A stretch of 64,000 nucleotides of DNA from [Phormidium] sp. LEGE 05292 (GCF_015207735.1 NZ_JADEWG010000002.1:119335-183334), one strand, 5' to 3'. Numbered from the stretch's first letter, positions 44,883 to 54,451 are shown. Translations and numbers: made by a program. Notes: generated by a model from the sequence alone, not told the origin.

Positions 44883-45530
44883 ATGAAAAAATTACTTGCA
44901 ATTGTCGGTATGGGTGAGGGGAATGGACTGGCAATAGCACGTCGCTTTGCTAAAGAAGGGTATGCGATCGCCATGCTAGCTCGCAATGAAACTAAATTAA
45001 AGGAATTTAAAAACAGCTTGCAAACAGAAGGGTATGAAGCGCATTATTTCACTGCCGATGCGGGTAACGAGAACTCGTTGAAATCTGCCTTTACTTCTGT
45101 GAAAAACATTGCAAATCCAGAAGTCCTTGTTTACAACGCAGCAGTGCCAAAAATGGTAAATGTTCTGAATGAAACCTTTGATAGTTTAACAAATGATTTC
45201 CAAGTAAACGTAGCAGGAGCATTAGTAGCCGTACAATCAGTGTTAGCCGGAATGCGACAGCAAGGAAAAGGAACTATTCTACTGACGGGTGGCGGATTCG
45301 CTTTATATCCCAGTCCAGATTTTGCATCGCTATCTATTGGGAAAGCAGGTATTCGCAGTCTAGCCAAAATATTGAGCGATGTCTTGAAAAATGAAGGCAT
45401 TCGAGTGGGGACGATTACTATTTGCGGTACAGTTAATCCAAGAGATCCGAAATACAACCCAGAAAGCATTGCAGAAAACTACTGGAATTTTCATACCCAT
45501 CCTGAATCCGAATCCGAAATTGTCTATTAA
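44883..45530 (+). CDS. SDR-type NAD(P)-binding oxidoreductase with atypical catalytic site
   Basis: A 215-residue short-chain dehydrogenase-like protein. The nucleotide-binding motif is GMGEGNGLAIARRF, and VLVYNAAVP is the NNAG-equivalent. The catalytic Tyr of YxxxK is replaced: the segment reads FASLSIGKAGIRSL, with Leu four residues before the Lys. It may therefore be a poor oxidoreductase or a member of a diverged SDR class. It is the first gene of an apparent operon under LysR control; the next gene begins 123 nt on. Confidence 0.88.
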   Translation: MKKLLAIVGMGEGNGLAIARRFAKEGYAIAMLARNETKLKEFKNSLQTEGYEAHYFTADAGNENSLKSAFTSVKNIANPEVLVYNAAVPKMVNVLNETFDSLTNDFQVNVAGALVAVQSVLAGMRQQGKGTILLTGGGFALYPSPDFASLSIGKAGIRSLAKILSDVLKNEGIRVGTITICGTVNPRDPKYNPESIAENYWNFHTHPESESEIVY

Positions 45531-45653
45531 ATAGGCAGAAGGCAGAAGTCAGGATAGAAGAGGGTTTTAGCTAAGTTTACTTTTGGTTACATACTTTTTT
45601 TCAGGAAGTATCTTCCTACTTAATAACACAAAATTAACAGGAAAAATTACCCC

Positions 45654-47222
45654 ATGACTAAAATTTTAATCGTTACCACCAGCCACGATCGCTTTGGTGC
45701 AGATAATTCCCATCCGACTGGAGTTTGGCTAGAAGAATTTGCAGTTCCTTATCTAGAATTCCTTCAAAACGGAGTCGAGATGACCGTCGCCAGTCCCCAA
45801 GGCGGTGCTATGCCAGTTGACCCGCGCAGCTTACCAACAAAAGAGCAAGAAAAAGAATGGCAACCAGCCATTGAAGCAGCTAGGAATACTGTTAAACTTG
45901 CAGATGTAAAATCGGCAGACTTTGATGCGATTTTCCTGCCTGGGGGTCACGGCCCAATGTTCGATTTGCCTGATAATCCAGATTTACATCGCTTGCTGCT
46001 TTCATTTTATGAATCTGGGAAAATTATTTCTGCTGTTTGTCATGGTCCTGCGGGATTAGTAGGTGCGACTTTAGCTGATGGTACGCCATTGGTGGAAGGT
46101 AAAACGCTCACATCTTACACTTATTCAGAAGAAGTTGCTGCCAAACTCGATAAAGATGTACCGTTCATTCTGGAACACCGACTGCGCGAGTTAGGTGCAG
46201 ATTTTGTAGCTGGTGAAAATAAAGCTGACCACGTTGAACGAGACGGACAATTAATAACCGGACAAAATCCTAATTCTAGTGCCAGTATTGCTCGTGCGGT
46301 TATGGCAGCTTTAAATAACCAATTGCCACTGATTTTTGAGCATACTATTGAAGAAATTCTCCCAGCTAAAACCATTGCCGAATTTCCAGTTAACAGTTTT
46401 TTAGAAAACATTGCCATTGATGCAGAGGGTCAGATTTTTATTACCAGTTACGAATCAGGCCAGATTTACCAATTGACAGCTAATGGTGAATCCAGTCTGT
46501 TGGCGACAATTGATGGAAATGCTGCTGGTATTGCTCTGGCACCGGATGGGAATTTATTGGTAGCAGGGAATAGTGGTAAAATTCCTGCTGTTTTTCGCAT
46601 CAGTCGCGATGGTACAATCGAGATTTTACTGACAATAAACGATGCCATTTTCTTAAATGGGATGATTTATTTAACAGGCGATCGCTATTTAATTGCTGAC
46701 TCCTACAAAGGCGCAATTTGGGAAGTTAACATCGCCGAAAAAACTGCTAACATTTGGTTGCAGCACGAACGATTAGCGCGAAGCAATCCCAACCATCCTT
46801 TCCCCGCAGTTAACGGACTGAAAATTTACGGTAATGCCCTCTACGCTTCTAATACTCAGCGCCAACATTTAGTGCGAATTCCACTGTTAGATAATTACGC
46901 ACCAGGAACACCAGAGTTATTTCTAACTAACGTTAACCTTGATGATTTCGCTTTCGATGCGAGTGGCAATTTGTACGGCACAACTCACGTTTATAACAGC
47001 GTCGTGCGAATTTCAATTGATGGGAAAGTAACGACTATTGCTAAAGCAGAACAGGGGATGACTGGCAGCACGGCTTTAGCATTTGGACGCACAAAAAGCG
47101 ATCGCGCGGCAATTTACGTCACTACTAATGGTGGCATGAGTCTGCCTCCTGCTACTGGAGTTGGCAAGGCGTTAGTAGTGCGCCTTGAGGTAGGTATTGA
47201 AGGACTGGTAATGCAGCCATAA
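45654..47222 (+). CDS. Fusion of DJ-1/PfpI-type domain and SMP-30/gluconolactonase-like beta-propeller
   Basis: A 522-residue two-domain protein. Residues 1-225 form a class I glutamine-amidotransferase-like (Hsp31/PfpI) domain with nucleophile C129 in SAVCHGPAG, an oxyanion-like PGGHGPMFDL, and an early Glu. Residues about 230-515 are a beta-propeller with repeated units (NIAIDAEGQIFITSYESGQ, GIALAPDGNLLVAGNSGK) as in SMP-30/NHL lactonases. Its stop is 9 nt before the hydrolase gene. The fusion of a glyoxalase III/deglycase-type domain with a lactonase-type domain suggests linked detoxification or ring-opening steps. Confidence 0.87.
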   Translation: MTKILIVTTSHDRFGADNSHPTGVWLEEFAVPYLEFLQNGVEMTVASPQGGAMPVDPRSLPTKEQEKEWQPAIEAARNTVKLADVKSADFDAIFLPGGHGPMFDLPDNPDLHRLLLSFYESGKIISAVCHGPAGLVGATLADGTPLVEGKTLTSYTYSEEVAAKLDKDVPFILEHRLRELGADFVAGENKADHVERDGQLITGQNPNSSASIARAVMAALNNQLPLIFEHTIEEILPAKTIAEFPVNSFLENIAIDAEGQIFITSYESGQIYQLTANGESSLLATIDGNAAGIALAPDGNLLVAGNSGKIPAVFRISRDGTIEILLTINDAIFLNGMIYLTGDRYLIADSYKGAIWEVNIAEKTANIWLQHERLARSNPNHPFPAVNGLKIYGNALYASNTQRQHLVRIPLLDNYAPGTPELFLTNVNLDDFAFDASGNLYGTTHVYNSVVRISIDGKVTTIAKAEQGMTGSTALAFGRTKSDRAAIYVTTNGGMSLPPATGVGKALVVRLEVGIEGLVMQP

Positions 47223-47230
47223 GGAAACCG

Positions 47231-48691
47231 ATGCAACTGAATGTCACTTCCACTCAGATTTATGGAACTTTCAAAACAGGGGAATACTTACAACTCGAAG
47301 GTACGCTATCTGGTGAATTATCATCAGCAGAACCAATTCCGGATTTAGATAAAGTAAAGTTCGAGCGGCGGGGAATGGTGGAATATTCTTCTACCTTCAT
47401 GCTGCTAGTACCTTTAGACCCGCGTCGTGGCAATGGGACATTGCTGTTCGATCCGCCCAATCGCGGCTTTCCTTGTTCGCATTATCTCTACAACAGCCCT
47501 CCAGATAATCCTTTGCCTGTTGGTTCTTTCGATGTTGGCAATGGATTTCTCGAAGATCGGGGTTTTGCGATCGTTTCGATGCAGTGGGAATTGGGACGGG
47601 GGATGAATCTTCCTGCCTTTATAGACGAAGAGGGGCAAACTCGCTATGTTGAAGGCGTGGCGTTAGCAGCGATGCGGGATTTCCTCGATTGGCTGAGACA
47701 TTCACCAGAAACTTTACCGGGACTGGCATCTCCCTTATCAGCAGCAATTAAGTGCGTGCTGGGAGTTGGCTGGTCGCAAACCGGGCGATTGCTCAAAACA
47801 TTTGTGCTGCAAGGTTTTAATCGGATCGGACAGCGCTTGGTTATTGACGGTATCCATCACCAAGCTGGGCCAACTGGATGGCTGCCGATCGTACAGTCCG
47901 GGACTGGCCCAACTTCTAGCGCGATCGGCGTTCTTACTCCTGAAAATCCCGATTTGCGAGGTATTGTCGAAGAACCGCTCTCCCTTACCGACTTCGTGCG
48001 AGTTTTGACCGAACGCGGGGAGACAATACCGCGATCGATTTTTACGGTGATGTCGCTAGACTACTACATTTTGCGGGCATCTTTATTTCGCACAGGGGCA
48101 AGGGGAACTCAGGATTTACCCGTACCGGATGCAGCCAGAATTTATGATGTTGCTGGAGGCGCTCATGCCATTATTCCCGCACCGGGTTGTCTGCGCGATC
48201 GCGGTAAACTCGACTGGCGACCGATTATGCGTGCCGTACTGTTGCATTTGGATCGCTGGGTAAAGGATAATGTTGCCCCACCACCAAATCGGTTGATGCC
48301 ACTAGCGGCTAACCCAAATGATTCTTCGGTTTTACAAGCTCCGGCTCACCTTCCTACAGCAGTGGTTCAGATTCCCAAACTGAATAGTGATGGCAATCCC
48401 ATTGGCGGTATTCGATTACCGGATTTGGCAGTTCCTCTCGGTACTCACGGCAGTCCCAACGCACCGGAAAGCGACTTTAGCTGTTTTATTTGCGGGTCTT
48501 TTGTGCCATTTGCAGGGAGTGTTAGCGAACGTCTGGCTGATGGTGACGATCGGCTTTCTTTACAAGAACGTTATGCCGATCCCCAACAGTACCTCTCTCT
48601 CCTAAGCGATGCAGCTAACCAACTGGTTAAAGAGGGTTTTTTGCTAGATGACGATCGACTGATGATTTTGAGCGATCCCCATTGGACGTGA
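47231..48691 (+). CDS. Alpha/beta-hydrolase domain protein (Abhydrolase_10-like)
   Basis: A 486-residue hydrolase. The probable nucleophile S182 lies in GVGWSQTGRLL, and a late His is in YDVAGGAHAII, as in the large esterase-like family often annotated 'alpha/beta hydrolase domain-containing protein'. There is no signal peptide. It starts 9 nt after the DJ-1/SMP-30 fusion gene, so the two are co-translated. The block SDR, fusion and hydrolase looks like a catabolic or detoxification operon carried as cargo. The substrate is unknown. Confidence 0.82.
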   Translation: MQLNVTSTQIYGTFKTGEYLQLEGTLSGELSSAEPIPDLDKVKFERRGMVEYSSTFMLLVPLDPRRGNGTLLFDPPNRGFPCSHYLYNSPPDNPLPVGSFDVGNGFLEDRGFAIVSMQWELGRGMNLPAFIDEEGQTRYVEGVALAAMRDFLDWLRHSPETLPGLASPLSAAIKCVLGVGWSQTGRLLKTFVLQGFNRIGQRLVIDGIHHQAGPTGWLPIVQSGTGPTSSAIGVLTPENPDLRGIVEEPLSLTDFVRVLTERGETIPRSIFTVMSLDYYILRASLFRTGARGTQDLPVPDAARIYDVAGGAHAIIPAPGCLRDRGKLDWRPIMRAVLLHLDRWVKDNVAPPPNRLMPLAANPNDSSVLQAPAHLPTAVVQIPKLNSDGNPIGGIRLPDLAVPLGTHGSPNAPESDFSCFICGSFVPFAGSVSERLADGDDRLSLQERYADPQQYLSLLSDAANQLVKEGFLLDDDRLMILSDPHWT

Positions 48692-48831
48692 TTTTTGCAA
48701 TAGACATCTCCAACATATAAACTCAAAAGTCTGAAAAAAATCTTAAACGTACCTGACTGATAAAAAACCCTAAAAATAACAAATCTTAGGTCCAATCGAT
48801 TTGTGGTTGTATGGGGAGTAATGGGGAACAG

Positions 48832-48921
48832 TGTGGCTAGATGTGGTTTGATGTGGCAATCTCTTCATCACTAACTAGCAATTAAATACCTTTTTTCCAC
48901 ACTCCACCACATCTAGCCACA
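48832..48921. repeat. 16-bp inverted repeat, candidate oriT structure
   Basis: TGTGGCTAGATGTGGT (48832-48847) and ACCACATCTAGCCACA (48906-48921) are perfect inverse arms with a 58-nt spacer. Extra TGTGG-type units flank both arms (GATGTGG, TTGTGG on the left; CCACATCC, AACCAC on the right). Origins of transfer commonly have such repeats for relaxosome binding. It is about 530 nt before mobC. Confidence 0.5.
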
Positions 48922-49334
48922 TCCAACCACAAAAATTGACAGTTAAAAGAAATGACTGAGAATGACGCTTTATCGGTAGTAGCAAGCAATGGTATTGTCC
49001 GTACAAACTGACTTTTTAGTGACTAGAGAATAATCAATACTCTCCCTCCTTGTGCGGAATCCCAACCGCACCGGAGGGATAAAGACAGTTTAAGCTTTTT
49101 ATTAGATTTAATTACATTCTGTAGGTAACAATGCTACAAAATTAACAGAATATTAAGCAAAGACCTAGTAGGAAATGGGATAACACTTTGAAGCAGGGAG
49201 TAACCTTACTTGCAGTATTTGGGGTGTCTTTTATATAGAAACATCTGTGTAATTTAAGAAAATGCGATCGCTCGCCAAGCCACCTCATCTATAAAGTCCA
49301 GATATTGTCCCGCGTAAAAACTTTAACGATGAAT

Positions 49335-49352
49335 CCCCTCCATCTGGAGGGA
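49335..49352 (+). promoter_or_regulatory. Palindrome before mobC, degenerate copy of the composite element
   Basis: CCCCTCCATCTGGAGGGA, 96 nt before the mobC ATG, a spacing like that of the other copies. The TGGTGAAGT part is not recognisable at +30. Flanking TAACGAT/ATCGTTA extends the dyad, so the RNA hairpin would be longer here. Confidence 0.5.
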
Positions 49353-49448
49353 ATCGTTAGAGGGAGTGAATTTCAGCTTGTAAGAGGTTTTCAGAAAATA
49401 GGATTTTTCTTTAACATGGGGTAACTTTTAAATAGTAGATAGTACCAG

Positions 49449-49856
49449 ATGAAACTGAAAAACAATCGTCATACTAAATATAAAGAAGTACTGTCAAAAA
49501 GATTTGAATTGAGATTAACTGACGCAGAGTACAAACAAATCGAAACTTTAGCCCAAGAAGTTAATCTAACCATGAGCGAATTTGTCCGTCGTACTGTAGC
49601 GAGACGAGCAATGCCCCGTCCCCTAGCAGCATTCGACCTCAAAGCGTACCAAGTCTTATGCCAAATTAATACCGAACTACGCCAAGCTGGTAACAACCTC
49701 AATCAAATTGCCAAAGCTTGTAACACTTCCGTCATGCTAGGAGAACCAGTAACAGTGAATCGATCGCTATTACAAAACATTCAACAACTACTCAAAGAAA
49801 ACCAAACTTTAATTCAAAACATTGCAGCCCAAATCGCTCAATCAACACAAAGATAG
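49449..49856 (+). CDS. mobC: MobC-like relaxosome accessory protein
   Basis: A 135-residue protein. The N-terminal ribbon-helix-helix (FELRLTDAEYKQIETLAQEV then SEFVRRTVARRA) should bind DNA near oriT, and the C-terminal part (LCQINTELRQAGNNLNQIAK) is the classical MobC motif. It helps the relaxase melt the nick region. The stop codon is immediately followed by the relaxase ATG (TAGATG), so the two are tightly coupled. Confidence 0.88.
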   Translation: MKLKNNRHTKYKEVLSKRFELRLTDAEYKQIETLAQEVNLTMSEFVRRTVARRAMPRPLAAFDLKAYQVLCQINTELRQAGNNLNQIAKACNTSVMLGEPVTVNRSLLQNIQQLLKENQTLIQNIAAQIAQSTQR

Positions 49857-51161
49857 ATGATCGGTAAACAAATTAAAGGTAGAGGATTTAGAGATTGTCT
49901 CGATTACGTACTTGGCAAGAAAGGCGCTTACATAATTGGTGGTACTATGTGCGGACAAACTCCTGAAGCACTCAGTACCGAATTTGCCATTACCAGACAA
50001 CTTAAACCACATCTCAAAATAGCAGTATTCCATGCCACTTTGTCAGTACACGCCAAAGAAAAACTCAATTCAGACACAGAAAACGATCGACGTTGGTGTA
50101 GTGTAGCAGACGACTACATGAAAGCAATAGGATTCGATAATAACCAATATGTTGTAGCCAAACACACCGATACCGAACACGACCACATTCATATTGTAGG
50201 CAGTCGCATTCGCTTTGATGGAACAGTAGTAAATGATAGCTGGGACTATTACAAAAGCCAAGAAGTAATTCGATCGCTAGAAACTAAGTACAGTTTAGAA
50301 ACTACCGCACCCAGTTGGGAATCAGAAAAACGAGCGCAGACAACAGCAGAATATCGGAAAAATCGCGACAGCGGACAAAAGAGCGTGCGCGTGCAATTGC
50401 AATCGCTAATAGATGAGTGTGTTGCCTCCCGATCGACCATGCCAGAATTGATAAAACGATTGCAGTATGAAGGTGTAGAAGTACAAATTAGAATGACAAG
50501 AACTGGTTCCATTAAAGGCATTTCTTACGAACTAAATGACATTGCTTTTAACGGCACTCAATTGGGTAAAGCATATACTTTTCATGGATTGCAGAAATAT
50601 CGAGGTATTAGCTATGACTCAGAAGATAACGAGCTTCTGAAAATGCTAACGCAACAACAAGAAGTAATAGCTGAATCTAGCGAACTTCTGACGGGCAAAT
50701 CTTTACCCGAAACAAACAGGCACAGAGATGCTCTTACAGTTGATTTGATTACCTCGGACACATTTGATAGTGATGATAGTAATTTATCAAAAGCTACTCC
50801 AGAAGTGCGATCGCTTTCTCTACAGCCTAAGCCGAATCCTTATAAACCTACTGAACAAACTAGCGAAGCCAAAGTTGAACAGAGCAGTCAAATAGATACG
50901 ATAATTGCGATTGCTTTAGATGCTTTAATTGCTGTCTCTTCAGATCGCCAAACACTCGGTCAATACAACATTCTATGGAATCAACCTCAATTAAATCTCT
51001 CAATTAGAGCCATTGATAGGGGTGAAATTCTTAAAGCAGCTTTTACTGTAGATGGAACCTATCAGTTAAACGCTTGCCAACTTACCGAACTAGATATAGA
51101 AAACTTCCAAGCTTTTAGCAAGCAACAGCAACAACGACAAATTCAGTTAGAACTAGATTAA
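49857..51161 (+). CDS. MobA/VirD2-type relaxase
   Basis: A 434-residue conjugative relaxase. The probable catalytic tyrosine is Y17 (FRDCLDYVLGKKG), and the metal-binding three-His motif is HTDTEHDHIHIV (H103, H108, H110, H112 candidates). This order fits the MOBP/VirD2 superfamily. It nicks oriT and stays on the 5' end. The C-terminal 150 residues are not conserved and may carry the secretion signal. There is no primase or helicase fusion. The gene begins directly at the mobC stop. The cognate coupling protein is at 14428-16353. Confidence 0.9.
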   Translation: MIGKQIKGRGFRDCLDYVLGKKGAYIIGGTMCGQTPEALSTEFAITRQLKPHLKIAVFHATLSVHAKEKLNSDTENDRRWCSVADDYMKAIGFDNNQYVVAKHTDTEHDHIHIVGSRIRFDGTVVNDSWDYYKSQEVIRSLETKYSLETTAPSWESEKRAQTTAEYRKNRDSGQKSVRVQLQSLIDECVASRSTMPELIKRLQYEGVEVQIRMTRTGSIKGISYELNDIAFNGTQLGKAYTFHGLQKYRGISYDSEDNELLKMLTQQQEVIAESSELLTGKSLPETNRHRDALTVDLITSDTFDSDDSNLSKATPEVRSLSLQPKPNPYKPTEQTSEAKVEQSSQIDTIIAIALDALIAVSSDRQTLGQYNILWNQPQLNLSIRAIDRGEILKAAFTVDGTYQLNACQLTELDIENFQAFSKQQQQRQIQLELD

Positions 51162-51168
51162 ATCTTAA

Positions 51169-51225
51169 CCCCTCCAACTAGAGGGGTTAATTTTAATTAA
51201 ATGTAATTACCTGCTTTGGCGAAGT
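51169..51225 (+). promoter_or_regulatory. Composite upstream element, copy 3
   Basis: Palindrome CCCCTCCAACTAGAGGGG (51169-51186), 30 nt, then TGGCGAAGT (51217-51225, one base from consensus), with ACC 5 nt before. The next ATG is at 51296. The palindrome starts 7 nt after the relaxase stop, so it may also terminate that transcript. Confidence 0.7.
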
Positions 51226-51295
51226 TTATTAAAAGCATAAATAATACGATGCTTTTAGAAAGATCTAAAAATTTCCAAATTTGAGGTATTGAACA

Positions 51296-51754
51296 ATGGA
51301 AATAGCCAAGCATCACATCTTTCAACCGGGAAACGACCCCATCTTTGTCGAATTGATTGAAGTGCCAACAGATAGTAACTCGTTTATCTACTGCACTTCT
51401 GCTGAATCAACAGCAACAGTAGTGGGAGCCAAGTTAAACGCTGTTTTCAAATTTGCTACAGCCGAAAAACTTGAATATTTTGCTGAAGAATTAGCAGAAA
51501 AATCATTGCCCAATAAGTTGATAGTAGAAGGAAACGTTGCCCCTGTCACGCCAATTGGTTTAAGTTTGGCATTTGCTTTTTGGATGTCTCTGGCACTTAA
51601 AGGCGATCTGACAGCACAAAAGTTAGTAGCCTCTGTCTTGAAATTTACTTGGCAAGGAATTATTGACCGAAGTTTGAATAAACGCTCGTCTGAATTATCT
51701 CAACCACAAAAAATAACAAACAACCACGCCAAAGAAAAAGCTACTGTACCCTAA
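51296..51754 (+). CDS. Hypothetical protein, 152 aa
   Basis: Not recognised. Residues 1-75 look like a small alpha/beta domain; a hydrophobic stretch follows (TPIGLSLAFAFWMSLALKGD, about 96-115) that may be one membrane helix or a buried core helix. The C-terminus is basic and polar. It lies after the relaxase, behind a copy of the composite upstream element, and ahead of a good terminator, so it is probably monocistronic and part of the same regulon as the partition and pilin-like genes. Confidence 0.7.
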   Translation: MEIAKHHIFQPGNDPIFVELIEVPTDSNSFIYCTSAESTATVVGAKLNAVFKFATAEKLEYFAEELAEKSLPNKLIVEGNVAPVTPIGLSLAFAFWMSLALKGDLTAQKLVASVLKFTWQGIIDRSLNKRSSELSQPQKITNNHAKEKATVP

Positions 51755-51773
51755 AGCTATTTCGATGGAAATG

Positions 51774-51812
51774 AAGGAGTGAGGAAAATGATTCTTCACT
51801 CCTTTATTTTTA
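51774..51812 (+). terminator. Intrinsic terminator
   Basis: AAGGAGTGA (51774-51782) and TCACTCCTT (51796-51804) form a 9-bp stem followed by a T-rich run. It follows the 152-aa gene by 19 nt. Confidence 0.8.
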
Positions 51813-51904
51813 ATGAAGCTAACGCTTCGCTATTAGAAAAAACAAAGCAGTGCTAAAACTACAGCACTATTCGTTTGATTCGACTCAACCTAACCAATCC
51901 CGAT

Positions 51905-54007
51905 ATGAACAACCTTTCGGTCAAACCTAACTTACAAAAAATGCTTGGTATAAACAGTGCCGATGCCAAAAAACTAGCACAATTAGGATTGAATACGATT
52001 GCCGATTTGCTCCACTATTTTCCTAGAGAGCATTTATCAATATTACGCACTCGCATTAGCGAAGCTCACACAGGAGAATACGTTACTATCGCTGGTAAAA
52101 TAGTCAACCACGTCATCTTTAACAGCCGTAAAAAACCAGAATTAACCTTGCAAAAATGGATTATTCGAGATAAGACAGGCCGAATTACCTGCACCCAATT
52201 CTACAATCATAGCTATTACCGCCCGCAACAATGGCGAACCGAACAATACAACCTCTACAATCCAAGTGCGATCGTATTAGTAACTGGCAAAGTCAAACAA
52301 GATAGTTATGGACTAACCATCAATAATCCCAACATTAAAGTAGTGAGCTTGGCAGATGCTAAAGCTAGCGCAAATTCAATTACACCTATCTATCGGTTAA
52401 CCAAAGGTGTCACAAATGAGTTAATTCGGCATTGTACAGAAGCAGCGATCGCACAAGCTGGGGTATTACTCGATCCGCTTCCAACTAAACTACGTTCTCG
52501 TTTTGAACTGATTGATTTAGCAACTGCGATCGCACACATTCATTTTCCCCCAAATAGCGATAGCTTGGAAAAAGCTCGCCGGAGATTGGCATTTGATGAA
52601 TTCTTTTACCTACAACTAGGACTCTTGCAGCGCCGATACTCCTTGCAACAACAGCCAGGGTATCCGCTCATAGCCACTCGAAAACTGCTCAACCAGTTCT
52701 ACCAAAGGCTACCGTTTACCCTCACCCAAGCACAGCAGCGGGTAATTGATGAGATTCTATCCGATCGGTCGCAGTCTACCCCCATGAATCGCTTGGTGCA
52801 GGGGGATGTGGGTGCGGGTAAAACAGTAGTCGCCGCAGTTGCGATGCTAGCGGCAATTGAGTCTGGCTACCAAGTGGCACTGATGGCACCGACGGAAGTG
52901 CTGGCACAGCAACACTTCCGTAAAATATCAGCATGGCTTGAACCGTTGGGAATCCCAGTTGCACTACTAACGGGTTCCACTTCAACTAGAGAACGTCGGT
53001 GCATCCTGCAAGAACTAGAATCAGGGAAATTGTCATTGCTAGTTGGTACTCACGCTTTGATCCAAAATCCAGTCAAATTTAAGCACCTGGGGCTAGCGGT
53101 GATTGACGAACAACATCGGTTTGGAGTCTCTCAGCGAATTAAATTATCCCAAAAAGGCATCACTCCCCATTTGCTAACGATGACCGCGACTCCCATTCCT
53201 CGCACTTTAGCATTAACTTTGCACGGAGATTTAGATATTAGTTTGCTCGACGAACTGCCACCGGGGAGGCAACCAATAGAAACTAAGCTACTGACCGAGC
53301 GAACGCGAAATAAAGCTTACCGTTTAATTGATCGAGAAGTAGAACTGGGTCGTCAGGCATACATTATTTTGCCATTGGTAGAAGCATCAGAGAAGCTGGA
53401 CTTGAAAGCTGCGATTGAGGAACACCGGAATTTGAGTGAAAATATCTTTCCTAATTGCGAGGTAGGATTATTGCACGGTCGTATGAGTTCAGGTGAAAAA
53501 GAAAGTGCGATCGCTCGTTTTCGCAATCAGCAAACGAAGATTTTGGTTTCAACTACAGTGATTGAAGTGGGTGTTGATGTTCCGAATGCCACTGTTATGT
53601 TAATCGAACACGCCGAACGATTTGGCTTATCGCAATTGCATCAACTGCGGGGTCGAGTTGGCAGAGGTACTCACAAATCTTACTGCCTGTTGGTAAGCGA
53701 TTCTAAATCTGACGATGCTAAAACTAGGCTGAAGGTAATGGAGACTTCGCAAGACGGTTTTTTTCTTGCAGAGATGGATTTACGTTTGCGAGGCCCAGGT
53801 CAAGTATTAGGAACCAAGCAAGCGGGATTACCTGAATTTGCTTTAGCTGATTTGGTGAAAGATCAAGCACTGCTGGAACAAGCGAGAAAAGCTGCAAAGT
53901 TGGTAATGAGGAAAGACCCTACCTTAGAGAGGTGGCCTGAACTTTGGCAGGAACTGTCCCGCAGACAGCGGTTTGACAATCTAGATGGTCTTGCGACACT
54001 CAACTAA
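51905..54007 (+). CDS. recG: ATP-dependent DNA helicase RecG
   Basis: About 700 residues. An N-terminal wedge/OB region (GEYVTIAGKIVNHVIF, VLVTGKVKQDSYGLTI) precedes helicase motifs: I GDVGAGKT, Ia APTEVLAQQH, II VIDEQHRFGV, III TMTATPIPRTL, V TTVIEVGVDVPNA, VI QLRGRVGRG. All are intact, and the C-terminal LRGPGQVLGTKQAG matches RecG. It remodels stalled forks and recombination intermediates. It is shorter than typical cyanobacterial chromosomal RecG proteins. ATG 51905 (MNNLSVKP) is chosen; TTG 51875 is upstream in frame. A RecG on a plasmid with its own clamp and polymerase fits replication-fork maintenance. Confidence 0.93.
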   Translation: MNNLSVKPNLQKMLGINSADAKKLAQLGLNTIADLLHYFPREHLSILRTRISEAHTGEYVTIAGKIVNHVIFNSRKKPELTLQKWIIRDKTGRITCTQFYNHSYYRPQQWRTEQYNLYNPSAIVLVTGKVKQDSYGLTINNPNIKVVSLADAKASANSITPIYRLTKGVTNELIRHCTEAAIAQAGVLLDPLPTKLRSRFELIDLATAIAHIHFPPNSDSLEKARRRLAFDEFFYLQLGLLQRRYSLQQQPGYPLIATRKLLNQFYQRLPFTLTQAQQRVIDEILSDRSQSTPMNRLVQGDVGAGKTVVAAVAMLAAIESGYQVALMAPTEVLAQQHFRKISAWLEPLGIPVALLTGSTSTRERRCILQELESGKLSLLVGTHALIQNPVKFKHLGLAVIDEQHRFGVSQRIKLSQKGITPHLLTMTATPIPRTLALTLHGDLDISLLDELPPGRQPIETKLLTERTRNKAYRLIDREVELGRQAYIILPLVEASEKLDLKAAIEEHRNLSENIFPNCEVGLLHGRMSSGEKESAIARFRNQQTKILVSTTVIEVGVDVPNATVMLIEHAERFGLSQLHQLRGRVGRGTHKSYCLLVSDSKSDDAKTRLKVMETSQDGFFLAEMDLRLRGPGQVLGTKQAGLPEFALADLVKDQALLEQARKAAKLVMRKDPTLERWPELWQELSRRQRFDNLDGLATLN

Positions 54008-54178
54008 GTCCAGCATCACCAATCGAAAATGTGCGCCATGGCGCACAATTCTACTGAGTTAAAAGTAATACTTTTAAGGTTGTAAGTAGAAAATCCTGGT
54101 TGTCAGACACCCACCTGCTGCCTCATCACTTGCTCGCGAATAGCATTTGCGGCCCGCACCAGAAAGCGCAGTTCGGAG

Positions 54179-54403
54179 TCATCCTTTCTTGTCGTCTCCG
54201 CTTCTGTTGTTAGCTCGTAACTCCAACAACCGAGCAAATTCAGCTGGGTTTTGGAGAAATTTTCCTAAATTAGCTCCTAAATCAAAACCTGCTCCAATAT
54301 CGCATCCAGCTTCTTCCTCAATACGGACAGCTTCTCTGACCCAATCTTCGTCTAACATCAGTTGCATCAAATTAACTGCTGTCTCTTCAGTTGCCTTTTC
54401 CAT
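54179..54403 (-). CDS. Small acidic hypothetical protein, 74 aa
   Basis: Starts MEKATEETAVNLMQLMLDED and continues with EEEAGCDIGAGFDLGANLGK. It is the last gene of a four-gene minus-strand set (56057 down to 54179). The end (RSGDDKKG) is polar. No domain recognised. The opposite-strand open frame here is a shadow, judged by composition. Moderate confidence as a gene. Confidence 0.5.
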   Translation of the reverse strand: MEKATEETAVNLMQLMLDEDWVREAVRIEEEAGCDIGAGFDLGANLGKFLQNPAEFARLLELRANNRSGDDKKG

Positions 54404-54451
54404 TTCTGTCTTAGTTTAGGCTGCTTATACCTTGACCATCTTTAGTCCGGA

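Larger units (their letters stand above)
48692..49448. other. Gene-free region upstream of the mobilisation genes, 757 nt
   Basis: No coding potential seen. It holds the long inverted repeat at 48832-48921, a HIP1 octamer near 49264, and a palindrome of the composite-element type at 49335. Its place directly before mobC and the relaxase makes it the best candidate region for the origin of transfer. Confidence 0.55.

Noticed and set aside
54147..54419. Plus-strand open frame opposite the 74-aa gene
   Set aside because: Ser/Pro-rich shadow composition and no ribosome site; the minus-strand frame continues a coupled operon.
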